Position numbers and translations under genes: made by a program. Below are positions 51,620 through 59,959 of a stretch of DNA of 64,000 bases, in pieces; the stretch's first letter is position 1; the number at the start of each line of letters is the position of its first letter. Under the pieces are notes generated by a model. It was not told the origin of the DNA, did no database searches, and worked only from the letters and a program-made list of their open reading frames with translations. The stretch comes from an uncultured Opitutaceae bacterium (GTDB taxonomy: Bacteria; Verrucomicrobiota; Verrucomicrobiia; Opitutales; Opitutaceae): contig CALFXL010000072.1 of assembly GCA_937958045.1 (NCBI GenBank), positions 1 through 64,000 on the forward strand. The letters are read 5' to 3'.

Positions 51620-52507
51620 TCAAGCTCCAAGTATCGTCGCGTAACCCGATCGGAAATCCGCGTACCGCGGACGCCACCCAAGTCGCTTCAATTTTTCGTT
51701 CACGATTTTTCGATCCGGCGTCACCGCGCGACGTCCCGCAGCCGGCCGCCCCGTGAATCGCGGCGTCGCCACGCCCAACTGGGCGGCGAGCCAGGCGATC
51801 ACGTCCGCCTTCGGCGTGGGATTATCGTCGGCGACATTAAAAATTTCTCCATCCGCCTCCGAGGTCGTGAGTACGTGCCACGCCGCCGCGCAGATATCAT
51901 CCCGATGAATGAGATTCAGGTGGTGCGAACCTTCTCCGGCCACTTCGCCCGAACGGACTTGCTCCAACAAATGATGCCGGCCCGGCCCGTAGATGCCCGC
52001 GAGACGCAACACCGTCCGCCGTCCGCACGCATGCGGCAACGCGAGCAGAGTCTTTTCCGTTTCCACCAAAATAGCCGGCCGCTCGTTCGTTCGATCAACC
52101 TCCGCACTTTCATCCACCAACGCGCATCCACTTTGTGGATACACCGACGTGCTGCTGGTGTACACACACGCCGTTGCGGGATGCGCACGCAGCCACGCAA
52201 CAACCGATCGCATGCCCTGCAGATAACTGTGACGATATCCCTCCGTGCCCGCGCCTCCGCCGCTCACGCAATTGATCACATAGTCGGCATCGCCGATACG
52301 ATCATGCCACGCAGAGTCGGCGAGATCCGCGACCACCGCGGAAACTCCCGGCGAACGCAGCGCCTCCGCCGTCTGCGTGTTTCGCGTGAGAATCGTCACC
52401 TGCGCGCCGGCGCTCAACGCCTGCTGCGCAAGCATGCCGCCAATGTAGCCGGCACCAAAAATCACCACGCGCTTGCCTCGTAATCCTGCCGGTGCATCGG
52501 TGCTCAT
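51620..52507 (-). CDS. NAD-dependent epimerase/dehydratase family protein
   Basis: This 295-residue protein is of the extended short-chain dehydrogenase family. The N-terminal Rossmann motif is VVIFGAGYIGGMLAQQ near residue 15. A TSSTSVYP motif near 118 supplies the Ser and Tyr region. The usual YxxxK is replaced by an altered spacing: a Lys in VETEKTLLAL is near 152. The AGIYGPGR motif near 170 is typical of the extended subfamily. The role is unclear. It is divergent from the DJ-1 gene, whose start is 14 bases away, and precedes ebfC on the same strand. Confidence 0.85.
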   Translation of the reverse strand: MSTDAPAGLRGKRVVIFGAGYIGGMLAQQALSAGAQVTILTRNTQTAEALRSPGVSAVVADLADSAWHDRIGDADYVINCVSGGGAGTEGYRHSYLQGMRSVVAWLRAHPATACVYTSSTSVYPQSGCALVDESAEVDRTNERPAILVETEKTLLALPHACGRRTVLRLAGIYGPGRHHLLEQVRSGEVAGEGSHHLNLIHRDDICAAAWHVLTTSEADGEIFNVADDNPTPKADVIAWLAAQLGVATPRFTGRPAAGRRAVTPDRKIVNEKLKRLGWRPRYADFRSGYATILGA

Positions 52508-52521
52508 TAACATATCTCACC

Positions 52522-53064
52522 ATGCCCACGGTCCTCGTTATTTTACCAGAGAGTTTTGAAGAAATCGAAGCCGTCACGCCCATCGATCTGCTTCGCCGCG
52601 CCGACGTCGATGTGACCGTCGCTTCGCTTGGATCCGACGTGAATGTCACCGGACGTTGCGGGCTGACGCTGCGCGCGGAAACCACGCTCGCGGCCGTGCC
52701 CGAAGATCGCAGCTTCGATCTGCTTTTTCTTCCCGGTGGCCCCGGCGTGAAACATCTGCGCTCCGATCCGCGCGTCCCGAAACGCGTGCGCGAGCAAGCG
52801 GACAGCGGACGTTGGCTCGCGGCCATTTGCGCCGCGCCCACCGTGCTGCACGACGCGGGTCTGCTCGCGGGCCGCCGGTACACCGCACACTTTTCGGTGA
52901 AGGATGAGCTGACCGCGATTCTCGCCGACGAACCGGTCGTCGTCGATGGCCGCATCATCACCTCGCGCGGCGCCGGCACCGCGCTGGCGTTTGGGCTGAC
53001 CTTGGTGGAAAAACTTCTCTCTGCGGATAAAGCGAAAGAAGTCTCGCGCGCCATCTGCGTTTGA
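52522..53064 (+). CDS. DJ-1/PfpI-family protein (YajL/ThiJ-like)
   Basis: This 180-residue protein has the DJ-1 fold. The nucleophile is the Cys in AAICAAPTVL near residue 103, with the Glu of PESFEEIE near 14 forming the active-site pair. Members act as deglycases or chaperones or respond to oxidative stress, and their function is debated. The ATG at 52522 gives the conserved N-terminus VLVILPESFEEIE. A glycosyltransferase follows 38 bases downstream. Confidence 0.9.
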   Translation: MPTVLVILPESFEEIEAVTPIDLLRRADVDVTVASLGSDVNVTGRCGLTLRAETTLAAVPEDRSFDLLFLPGGPGVKHLRSDPRVPKRVREQADSGRWLAAICAAPTVLHDAGLLAGRRYTAHFSVKDELTAILADEPVVVDGRIITSRGAGTALAFGLTLVEKLLSADKAKEVSRAICV

Positions 53065-53102
53065 CCCGTCGGGGCGCGTCTCTCCTGCTTGGCCGCCCGC
53101 CG

Positions 53103-54251
53103 ATGAGTCAACCGTCCTCTCTGCCGCGTCTCGCGATAGTCCTTTCCCGCCCAACACCGGAACACGATTCCTGGTTCCGTTGGCTGCATGCGGCGGGCGC
53201 GCTTTCCTTTCGGGTCTTTTACCTCATCGAGCCGCACGAGTCTCGCGCGCGATCCCCTGGCGAACCGATCGCGTATTCACCCAAAGGATACGATTGGGAA
53301 TGGATCGAAAACCGCGCCCGCAATCCGTCGGAATTACGTTTCTTCGGTCTGCGGAATCCCACGCTCCACGCGCGTATTGAAGACTGGGGCGCACAAGCGA
53401 TCTTGGTTTTCGATTACGCCCAGCTCACGCACGTACAATTGATCTTGTGGGCGCGGCGACGCGGTCTTCCCGTGATCTTCGCAAGCCACAGCCGCCTCTC
53501 ATCCGACGCCAAAGGACCGCAGCGTTTGTTGCGCGCATGGATATTGCGCCGCGTCTCCGCTTGTCTGACCGACAACGACTACAAGCGCACACAATTGCTC
53601 GCGCAGGGTATCCCGTCCGAAAGAATTTTCGCCGCCCCGCGACCGATTCATCGGGAGCATTTTGATCCGACATTACCGGTACACCAAACCATCGCGCTCG
53701 CTCTGCGCGTCGAGCTCGGTTTGGCCGCCGATACGCGCGTGATGCTCTATCACGGTCCGCTCACCCGCGAGAGCCGCGTCGGGCAACTGCTCGAAGTCTT
53801 CATCGATTTGGCGCGCACCGATGCGGCGTTGGTGATTTGCGGCGAGGGCCCGGAAAAGCCCGAGCTTCTCGCACGCGCGGCGCGAGCCTCCGACACGTTG
53901 CAACTTCAGTTTTTGCCCGCGCCTCAATACACGGAGATCCCCTCGCGTTATCTATTCGCGGATGTCGTCGTGCTCACCGCCAGTTCCGCACACGCCGAAC
54001 GCACCGCTCGCAACGTCGCGCATCTCGGGCGTCCGTTGCTCGTGAGCGACGATATCCGGATCGACTTTGCAACCGTCAGCACCGTCTGGTGTTTTCGCGC
54101 GGGCGATTCTGATGATCTGCAAAAGCAATTGCTCCACGCGATCGACAACGCGCGTTCGGTTTCGATCTCTCCAACGCCCGACACGCACGCGCGGGCGGCA
54201 GAAAGTTTGTCCGCCGCGCTGCGCGCCGCCACCGGCAAATCTAAAGACTGA
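53103..54251 (+). CDS. Glycosyltransferase family 4-like protein
   Basis: This 382-residue GT-B glycosyltransferase has an acceptor domain at residues 1-190 with the motif QLTHVQLILWARRRGLPVI near 112, and a nucleotide-sugar domain with VMLYHGPLTRESRVGQLLEVF near 225 and VICGEGPEKPEL near 252. The C-terminal donor-binding part (YLFADVVVLTASSAHAERTARNVAHLGRP) lacks the usual E-x7-E in its clear form. It probably uses a nucleotide sugar to build an oligosaccharide; no polysaccharide cluster adjoins. A flavin reductase follows 55 bases later. Confidence 0.8.
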   Translation: MSQPSSLPRLAIVLSRPTPEHDSWFRWLHAAGALSFRVFYLIEPHESRARSPGEPIAYSPKGYDWEWIENRARNPSELRFFGLRNPTLHARIEDWGAQAILVFDYAQLTHVQLILWARRRGLPVIFASHSRLSSDAKGPQRLLRAWILRRVSACLTDNDYKRTQLLAQGIPSERIFAAPRPIHREHFDPTLPVHQTIALALRVELGLAADTRVMLYHGPLTRESRVGQLLEVFIDLARTDAALVICGEGPEKPELLARAARASDTLQLQFLPAPQYTEIPSRYLFADVVVLTASSAHAERTARNVAHLGRPLLVSDDIRIDFATVSTVWCFRAGDSDDLQKQLLHAIDNARSVSISPTPDTHARAAESLSAALRAATGKSKD

Positions 54252-54306
54252 GCGCTCGCGGGGTTGCAGCAAGCAGCAGCCCACGCATCCTCGCTTCATC
54301 TCGCGC

Positions 54307-55698
54307 ATGAAAACCTACGATTTTCTCGTCATCGGCGGCGGCAGCGCCGGTTTCAACGCCGCTCGTGTCGCTCACGGTCTCGGCAAAAAAGTCGCCATCG
54401 TGGATGGCGCTTCGGAGCTCGGAGGCCTCTGTATTTTGCGCGGCTGCATGCCCTCGAAAACGCTGCTCTACAGCGCGGAGATTCTTCACCTCGCTCAAAA
54501 GGGAAAAACTTTTGGCCTCAAAATCCCGCGAGCCGCCGCTGACATGAAGGCGATTCACGCGCGGAAGAAAAAAATCATCGGCGAGTTCGCCGCGTATCGC
54601 GACACACAGATGCGATCCGGCAAATACGCGCTTTATCGCAGCTACGCGCGTTTCCTCGATCCATACACGGTCGAGCTTTCCGATGGACAGAAACTGCGCG
54701 CGAAAAAAATCCTCATCGCGACCGGCTCGAAGGTCAGCCAGCCGCCGATTCCCGGTCTCGCGGAAACACCTGCGTGGACAAGCGACGACGTGCTCGATCT
54801 CGATTTCACGCCATCGAGCGTGATCATCCTCGGCGGCGGCATCGTCGCCACCGAACTCGCGCAGTTTCTCAATCGCATCGGCAGTCGCGTGACGCTGATC
54901 CAGCGCAGCAAACACATCCTTCGCGATCACTCGCCCGAAGCCAGCGAGACGGTCCAACATGCGTTTCGCGACGAGGGCATCGACGTGATCACGGACACCG
55001 CGCTCCAACGCGTCTCGCACGACAAACGCGGTGTATCCGTGGAGTTCATACATCAAGGAAAACGCGTCGTTCGACGCGCGCGTTATCTTTTCAACGCACT
55101 CGGACGCGAGCCCAACACCGCAGGCCTGCATCTCGAAGCCGCGGACGTGAAACTTTCGCCGCAAGGTCGCATCGTCACCAACAAGTTTCAGCAAACCTCC
55201 GTCCCGCACATCTACGCGGGCGGTGATGTGTCCGGTCCATTCGACATCGTTCACCTCGCGGTCGCGCAGGGCGAACTCGCCGCGCGTCACGCATTCGGGG
55301 TGAAGAATCTAAAACCGATCGATCCGGCGCTACTGCTCAACGTCGTCTTCACCGATCCGCAGCTCGCGAGCATCGGCGTGCTCGAAGACGATTTGAAGCG
55401 CGCGGGCCGGCCTTATCTCGCCGCGAGTTATCCGTTCAATGATCATGGCAAATCGATCCTCATGGACGCCAATTACGGCTACGTGAAAGTCATCGCCGAG
55501 CCGGCTCGCGGCCGCATCCTCGGCGCGGAGATCGTCGGCAAAGACGCCGGCGAATTGATTCATTGCTTCAGCGGTCCGCTCGCGATGCGGGCCACGGTGT
55601 TCGATCTTTTGCGCGCGCCTTGGTATCACCCGACACTCGCCGAGATCCTCACCTATCCGCTCGAAGAAATCGCCGATCAGATCGAAGCGAAGCGGTAA
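54307..55698 (+). CDS. Pyridine nucleotide-disulfide oxidoreductase (dihydrolipoamide dehydrogenase-like)
   Basis: This 463-residue FAD enzyme has GGGSAGFNAA (FAD motif) near residue 11, the redox disulfide CILRGC near 43, a second Rossmann motif GGGIVATELAQF for NAD(P) near 178 and the FAD motif YAGGDVSGP near 305. The catalytic His-Glu pair is in HPTLAE near 440. All features of dihydrolipoamide dehydrogenase or mercuric/glutathione reductase are present. The neighbouring E1/E2 subunits of 2-oxoacid dehydrogenase are absent, so it may reduce another disulfide. Confidence 0.9.
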   Translation: MKTYDFLVIGGGSAGFNAARVAHGLGKKVAIVDGASELGGLCILRGCMPSKTLLYSAEILHLAQKGKTFGLKIPRAAADMKAIHARKKKIIGEFAAYRDTQMRSGKYALYRSYARFLDPYTVELSDGQKLRAKKILIATGSKVSQPPIPGLAETPAWTSDDVLDLDFTPSSVIILGGGIVATELAQFLNRIGSRVTLIQRSKHILRDHSPEASETVQHAFRDEGIDVITDTALQRVSHDKRGVSVEFIHQGKRVVRRARYLFNALGREPNTAGLHLEAADVKLSPQGRIVTNKFQQTSVPHIYAGGDVSGPFDIVHLAVAQGELAARHAFGVKNLKPIDPALLLNVVFTDPQLASIGVLEDDLKRAGRPYLAASYPFNDHGKSILMDANYGYVKVIAEPARGRILGAEIVGKDAGELIHCFSGPLAMRATVFDLLRAPWYHPTLAEILTYPLEEIADQIEAKR

Positions 55699-55741
55699 TC
55701 CGCAGCGCGAAGTTTACCGGGGAAAAACAAGTCCGCATTGC

Positions 55742-57478
55742 TCAAGCGAGGGCTGCGGCGGCCGCGTTGGCGGCGTCGGCGAAGAGACGTTTGCGCGTGG
55801 CCGCGTCACGCTTGCGATCGGTGCGCAGTTCAAGCACACGCACGCCCGACGCCGGCAGTTGCGCGATCGATTCCGCAAAGTGACTCCAATCGCGAATCAC
55901 TTCGTGCTGCACGCCATGCGCCGCGCACAGTTTTGCAAAGTCCACCGTCTGCGGCGTCGCGAAGTAGGTCTCGAACGGCGGATCAAACTGTGACACCGGC
56001 AAGTGCTCGAAGATGCCGCCGCCGGCGTTGTTGATGAGCACGATCGTGAGCGAGCCGCGTAATTGGGGCCGCAGCAGGAATCCGTTGGCGTCGTGCAGCA
56101 GGGCGAGATCGCCCGTGAGCAACACCGCCGGGCTCGCGTTTCCGTGCGCGATGCCGAGCGCCGTCGAGAGCGTTCCATCGATGCCATTCGCGCCGCGACT
56201 GAAGTGTATTTCCACTTTCCGATCGTTCGCGGGCCACACATACTCCAGGTCGCGCACGGGCATCGAATTCGCGACAAACAACGGCGTGCGCTCCGGTAAC
56301 TGCTCCGCGAGCACGCGCGTCGCTTTCGCTTCAAAAACGTCGTCCAACGCTGCGAATCGCTCCGTCAGTGTTTTCTGCGCCGCAGTCTCTGCGTTCGCCC
56401 AAGCTGACGCGTAGCCCGTGTCCGCCGCGCCCGGGGATTCTGCGCGCAGGTTTTCCGGAGCGAGCGGCAGATGACGCGTCTTCCCGTGCAAAGCGTCGCG
56501 GTTCAAACCCGTGGGCGAAACCAACACCGTCTCGGCTTGCGTGCGCTCGAGCCAGCTTCGCAGTACTTTGCTTGTCGGCCAGTTTCCCAAACAAAGCACC
56601 ATGCGCGGCGTCAGCGCCTGCGCGGCTTTTTCGTTTCTCAGAATCGCATCGTATGCGCTTACACGCGTGACGCCCGCCAGTTCATGATGTCGCGCGGGCG
56701 AAAGCACATCAACGAGCACCGGCCAGCCGAGCGTGCGCGCCAAATTCGCCAGCGCGTCGAGATACCGTTCTTCGTTCGCCGGCACATACGCTCCGGCGAC
56801 GATCAGGCCGCGCGCTGTCACCGGACGCTGTATCGCGCTTGTGGATACATCGACGGCGTTGTTCGACAGATGCTCGAAAAAATCCGCGCCGATCTTTCCT
56901 TCGAGCGGACGCGCCGTGCCATCCTCGATCGGCGGCAGCGGGTCGCGAAACGGCGCGTTAAGATGAACCGGACCGGCAGCCGGTCGCTGCGTGCGTTCGC
57001 AAGCATGGGCGGTCGTTTGCCGCAGATAACGCAGGCGATCGAGCGTCGCTTCGGGCACCGCGAGCTCGTGATACCACACGGGAAAACTGCCGAAGAGTTT
57101 TTGCTGATCGATCGTTTGGCCCGACGCACATTCGCGCATTTCGGGCGGACGATCGGCGGTGATCACGAGCAGCGGCACACCGCTTTCGCGCGCTTCGATC
57201 ACCGCGGGAAAATAATTCGCGCCCGCCGTGCCCGACGTGCACACGAGGACAACCGGCCGACGATTTTGCTTCGCCAAACCCAGCGCAAAAAAAGCCGCCG
57301 AACGTTCATCGAGCACCGGGATCGCTTCGATGCCCTCGTGCCGCGCCAGCGCGATCGTCAGCGGCGTGCAACGCGAGCCGGGCGAAGTCACCGCCTGCCG
57401 CACACCGCAGCGAAAAAGCGTTTCGACGAGGACACTGCTCCACAGGCTGTTCGTGTTGCGAAAATCGAGTTCGGGCAT
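55742..57478 (-). CDS. menD: SEPHCHC synthase MenD (menaquinone pathway)
   Basis: This 578-residue thiamine-diphosphate enzyme adds 2-oxoglutarate to isochorismate in menaquinone synthesis. The N-terminal domain shows VTSPGSRCTPLTIAL near residue 30, with the CTSGTAGANYFPAVIEA motif near 80. The C-terminal ThDP domain contains the GDLALLHDANG motif near 452 and NNAGGGIFEHLP near 480. Length and order match MenD of about 556-580 residues. No other men gene is within the window. It converges with the flavin reductase and is divergent from dps. Confidence 0.93.
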   Translation of the reverse strand: MPELDFRNTNSLWSSVLVETLFRCGVRQAVTSPGSRCTPLTIALARHEGIEAIPVLDERSAAFFALGLAKQNRRPVVLVCTSGTAGANYFPAVIEARESGVPLLVITADRPPEMRECASGQTIDQQKLFGSFPVWYHELAVPEATLDRLRYLRQTTAHACERTQRPAAGPVHLNAPFRDPLPPIEDGTARPLEGKIGADFFEHLSNNAVDVSTSAIQRPVTARGLIVAGAYVPANEERYLDALANLARTLGWPVLVDVLSPARHHELAGVTRVSAYDAILRNEKAAQALTPRMVLCLGNWPTSKVLRSWLERTQAETVLVSPTGLNRDALHGKTRHLPLAPENLRAESPGAADTGYASAWANAETAAQKTLTERFAALDDVFEAKATRVLAEQLPERTPLFVANSMPVRDLEYVWPANDRKVEIHFSRGANGIDGTLSTALGIAHGNASPAVLLTGDLALLHDANGFLLRPQLRGSLTIVLINNAGGGIFEHLPVSQFDPPFETYFATPQTVDFAKLCAAHGVQHEVIRDWSHFAESIAQLPASGVRVLELRTDRKRDAATRKRLFADAANAAAAALA

Positions 57479-57639
57479 GAGCGAGGCTCGTCACCTTACG
57501 GTTCCGCGTGACGCGATCAATGTCGCTTATGCGCTCGCCGTGACGAAAGCACCGCTTCTGCCGTCTGTTAGCGCAGCGACAAACGCACGTCGCCATCTTT
57601 ACTCCGCGTGCCTGCCGCATAGACTGTCCTGCACCTCCC

Positions 57640-58137
57640 ATGAAGAAAACAACTCTCTGGAAAAGCTCTCACGACATTCCCCCATCCGCGCGCCAAGACC
57701 TGGTCGCGTTGCTCAATCAACAACTGGCGGAAGCACTGGATCTCGGTTTGCAGGTGAAACAAGCGCACTGGAACGTGAAGGGTCCGTCGTTCATCGCGCT
57801 GCACGAACTCTTCGACGAGGTGGCGGATGAAATCGCAGAATCCGTCGACGAGCTGGCGGAGCGCGCTGTCGCGCTGGGAGGTATCGCGCTCGGCACGGTG
57901 CAGACCATCGCCAAAGCCTCCACGCTCAAGCCCTACCCGCTCGATATCCTCGCGGGCGAAGATCACCTCAAAGCGCTCGTGGCCGCGCTCTCTCGTTACG
58001 CAAAATCCGTCCGTGCAGCCGTCGATGCCGCCGCTAAAATCGACGATGCCGGCACCGAAGATCTTCTCACCAGCCTCTCGCGCAAAGTGGACGACCTGCT
58101 CTGGAAAATCGAAGCGCATCTCGCGACGAAGTCCTGA
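57640..58137 (+). CDS. dps: Dps-family ferritin-like DNA-protection protein
   Basis: This 165-residue protein forms a ferritin-like dodecamer that stores iron and protects DNA. The ferroxidase centre at the dimer interface is in QAHWNVKGPSFIALHELFDEVADEI near residues 39-65, with the His, Asp and Glu ligands expected. An N-terminal Lys-rich tail (KKTTLWK) may contact DNA. Length is normal. It is divergent from menD and followed by a strong terminator. Confidence 0.93.
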   Translation: MKKTTLWKSSHDIPPSARQDLVALLNQQLAEALDLGLQVKQAHWNVKGPSFIALHELFDEVADEIAESVDELAERAVALGGIALGTVQTIAKASTLKPYPLDILAGEDHLKALVAALSRYAKSVRAAVDAAAKIDDAGTEDLLTSLSRKVDDLLWKIEAHLATKS

Positions 58138-58207
58138 ACTGCGCCGAAGCATCTGGCGATTCACGCAATCATCCTTCGCGCACACAAACCACGCGCATCC
58201 GTTTTTC

Positions 58208-58236
58208 GCCGCGCTCACATCGAGCGCGGCTTTTTT
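58208..58236 (+). terminator. Terminator after dps
   Basis: An 8-base stem (GCCGCGCT with AGCGCGGC) with a 7-base loop is followed by six T residues, about 70 bases after the dps stop codon. Confidence 0.88.
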
Positions 58237-58258
58237 GTTCTCGATTTTGTCGCGACAC

Positions 58259-58286
58259 AAAAAAAGCGAAGGCACGCGGCCTTCGC
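58259..58286 (-). terminator. Terminator of the RRM-protein gene
   Basis: On the minus strand, GCGAAGGC and GCCTTCGC pair around a 5-base loop and are followed by seven T residues. It lies about 40 bases beyond the stop of the RNA-binding protein gene. Confidence 0.85.
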
Positions 58287-58325
58287 TTCGAATGAGTGAT
58301 TTCCGGCGGCGTGCGCCGAACCGCT

Positions 58326-58673
58326 TTAGTAGCGGCGATTGCCGCGGGCTTGGAAAGCGCCGGCGCGACGATCGGGGCCGAAGTTGCGAGCGCGACCCCC
58401 GCCGAAGCCGCCGCCGTTGGATTCTTCCTTCGGGCGAGCTTCGTTGACGGTGAGCGTACGGCCGTCGAGATCGACGCCGTTCATGCGCTCGGCAGCCTGC
58501 GTGGCTTCTTCAGCGGTGCCCATCGTGACGAAGGCGAAACCGCGGGAGCGGCCCGTCTCGCGATCGGTGGCGACAAAAACGTCGGTCACCGCGCCGTATT
58601 GTTCGAAGGTCGAGCGAAGGCCGTCTTCGGTGGTTTTGAAGGAAAGATTTCCGACGTATAGTTTGGAGTTCAT
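58326..58673 (-). CDS. Cold-shock-type RNA-binding protein with one RRM domain
   Basis: This 115-residue protein has one RNA recognition motif at residues 3-78: RNP2 LYVGNL at 5-10 and RNP1 RGFAFVTM near 44. A Gly/Arg-rich tail (RGG-like, residues 85-115) follows, which suits single-stranded RNA binding. Small glycine-rich RRM proteins of this kind are often cold-induced; the 170 bases upstream are lower in GC and could be a 5' leader, but I see no defined cold box. Confidence 0.92.
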   Translation of the reverse strand: MNSKLYVGNLSFKTTEDGLRSTFEQYGAVTDVFVATDRETGRSRGFAFVTMGTAEEATQAAERMNGVDLDGRTLTVNEARPKEESNGGGFGGGRARNFGPDRRAGAFQARGNRRY

Positions 58674-58842
58674 TTTATGTGATGTTCGTACCGTCTAAGT
58701 CAGTCCGTTCCCGGGAATCGGGTTTCGAATCATCACCTGAACTCAAAGCTCATCTGAAGACCCACCAGTCACTGTCAGCTAACGTATCTTACGAGGCCGC
58801 CACAGTCGCGTAACTTCGGGGAATAGCAAGGAGCGAATCTAT

Positions 58843-59751
58843 TTATTTATCGAGGGCCGCCGTCAGCTGACGCCGCGGCCTGCGCACGGCCACTTGGGAG
58901 CGGACGCGTTTGCGCCGGCGGGAAACGATACGGTCGGCGAGTTGATCGCACCAGCGGATGAAAAAAACCGGACGCGGGCTCCTAAACTCCGACGCCTCCC
59001 ACTCGCCCCCATCCGTGTAGAGCGTTTTCGGCGAGATCCATGTCCGGAAAAGCAGGTCGAAAACGGGAAAGGTGAAAAACCCGGAAATCGCTTCATTGCA
59101 ATCGATCACCGCGTGATGCCGCAGGTGGAAGCTATAGACATGGGTCCAGAATTTCCCGAAGCGTTTCGACTCGAGCAGTGGTGCCCATTTTTCCAACGGC
59201 CAGTGTTCGATCGCGTGGAAAACTTCGTAGATGATCAACGATGCCGCGAGCGCCGCATAGCCGGCGAAGAACCACGGAAACGTCGGCGCAAGCCATTGCC
59301 CCAAAGCCAGCAACGGCGTCACGATCGCGGAAAATGCCGCCAGCGTGTACCATGGAAAAAACGCAGCTTCGCCCTGCTCCGGCTCCGTCATAGGATAAAT
59401 ATTTTCCACGTACGGAATGTCGCGTCCGCCGGGCAGACGGCGGCGCGCGATGCGTGTGAGGCTATGATGCAGCGTGTGCTGACGATAAAAGCGGCTCAGG
59501 AACGGCACCACCGGCTTATGCAACACGTAGCGGTGGAAGAAAAACTCGATGCCGCAGTTGACCATTTTCATCGCGAGGAAAATCACCGCAAACTGCCACC
59601 AAGCCGCGTTCAATTGCGCCTGCCAGACCGCCTCAGGCGCGAGCAGCCAGAGAATGCCGCCGATGCCGGCGAGGGAGAGCGTGACAGTCGTTAAAAAGAG
59701 CCCGATCGAGAACTGCTCAATGACAGGGACACGCTTGGCAGGAAGAGACAT
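58843..59751 (-). CDS. Fatty acid hydroxylase / sterol desaturase-family membrane protein
   Basis: This 302-residue polytopic protein has histidine boxes that bind a diiron centre in the family: HRYVLH near residue 73, HTLHH near 92 and HLRHH near 215, separated by hydrophobic helices at about 12-36, 50-68, 130-155 and 160-185. Members hydroxylate or desaturate lipids in the membrane. The C-terminus is basic (RRRKRVRSQ). The ATG at 59751 starts the first hydrophobic region correctly. Substrate unknown. Confidence 0.85.
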   Translation of the reverse strand: MSLPAKRVPVIEQFSIGLFLTTVTLSLAGIGGILWLLAPEAVWQAQLNAAWWQFAVIFLAMKMVNCGIEFFFHRYVLHKPVVPFLSRFYRQHTLHHSLTRIARRRLPGGRDIPYVENIYPMTEPEQGEAAFFPWYTLAAFSAIVTPLLALGQWLAPTFPWFFAGYAALAASLIIYEVFHAIEHWPLEKWAPLLESKRFGKFWTHVYSFHLRHHAVIDCNEAISGFFTFPVFDLLFRTWISPKTLYTDGGEWEASEFRSPRPVFFIRWCDQLADRIVSRRRKRVRSQVAVRRPRRQLTAALDK

Positions 59752-59959
59752 TGGGAGCAGCCTATCCGAACTTTCTCCGCTTAACAACCGCAGAGCTTGC
59801 TCGCAATTTGATCAAAAGAGACTGCAACGCGCAACATGCGGCATCCACATCTCCGCGGCAGATCCTCCGACGCACATACGCCCGACAAAAGGGTGCGTCG
59901 TTTTTCCCATCGCCAAAACGGTCCGCAGCCTCTTCCGTCGAGGCCTCTATTTTTCCACC

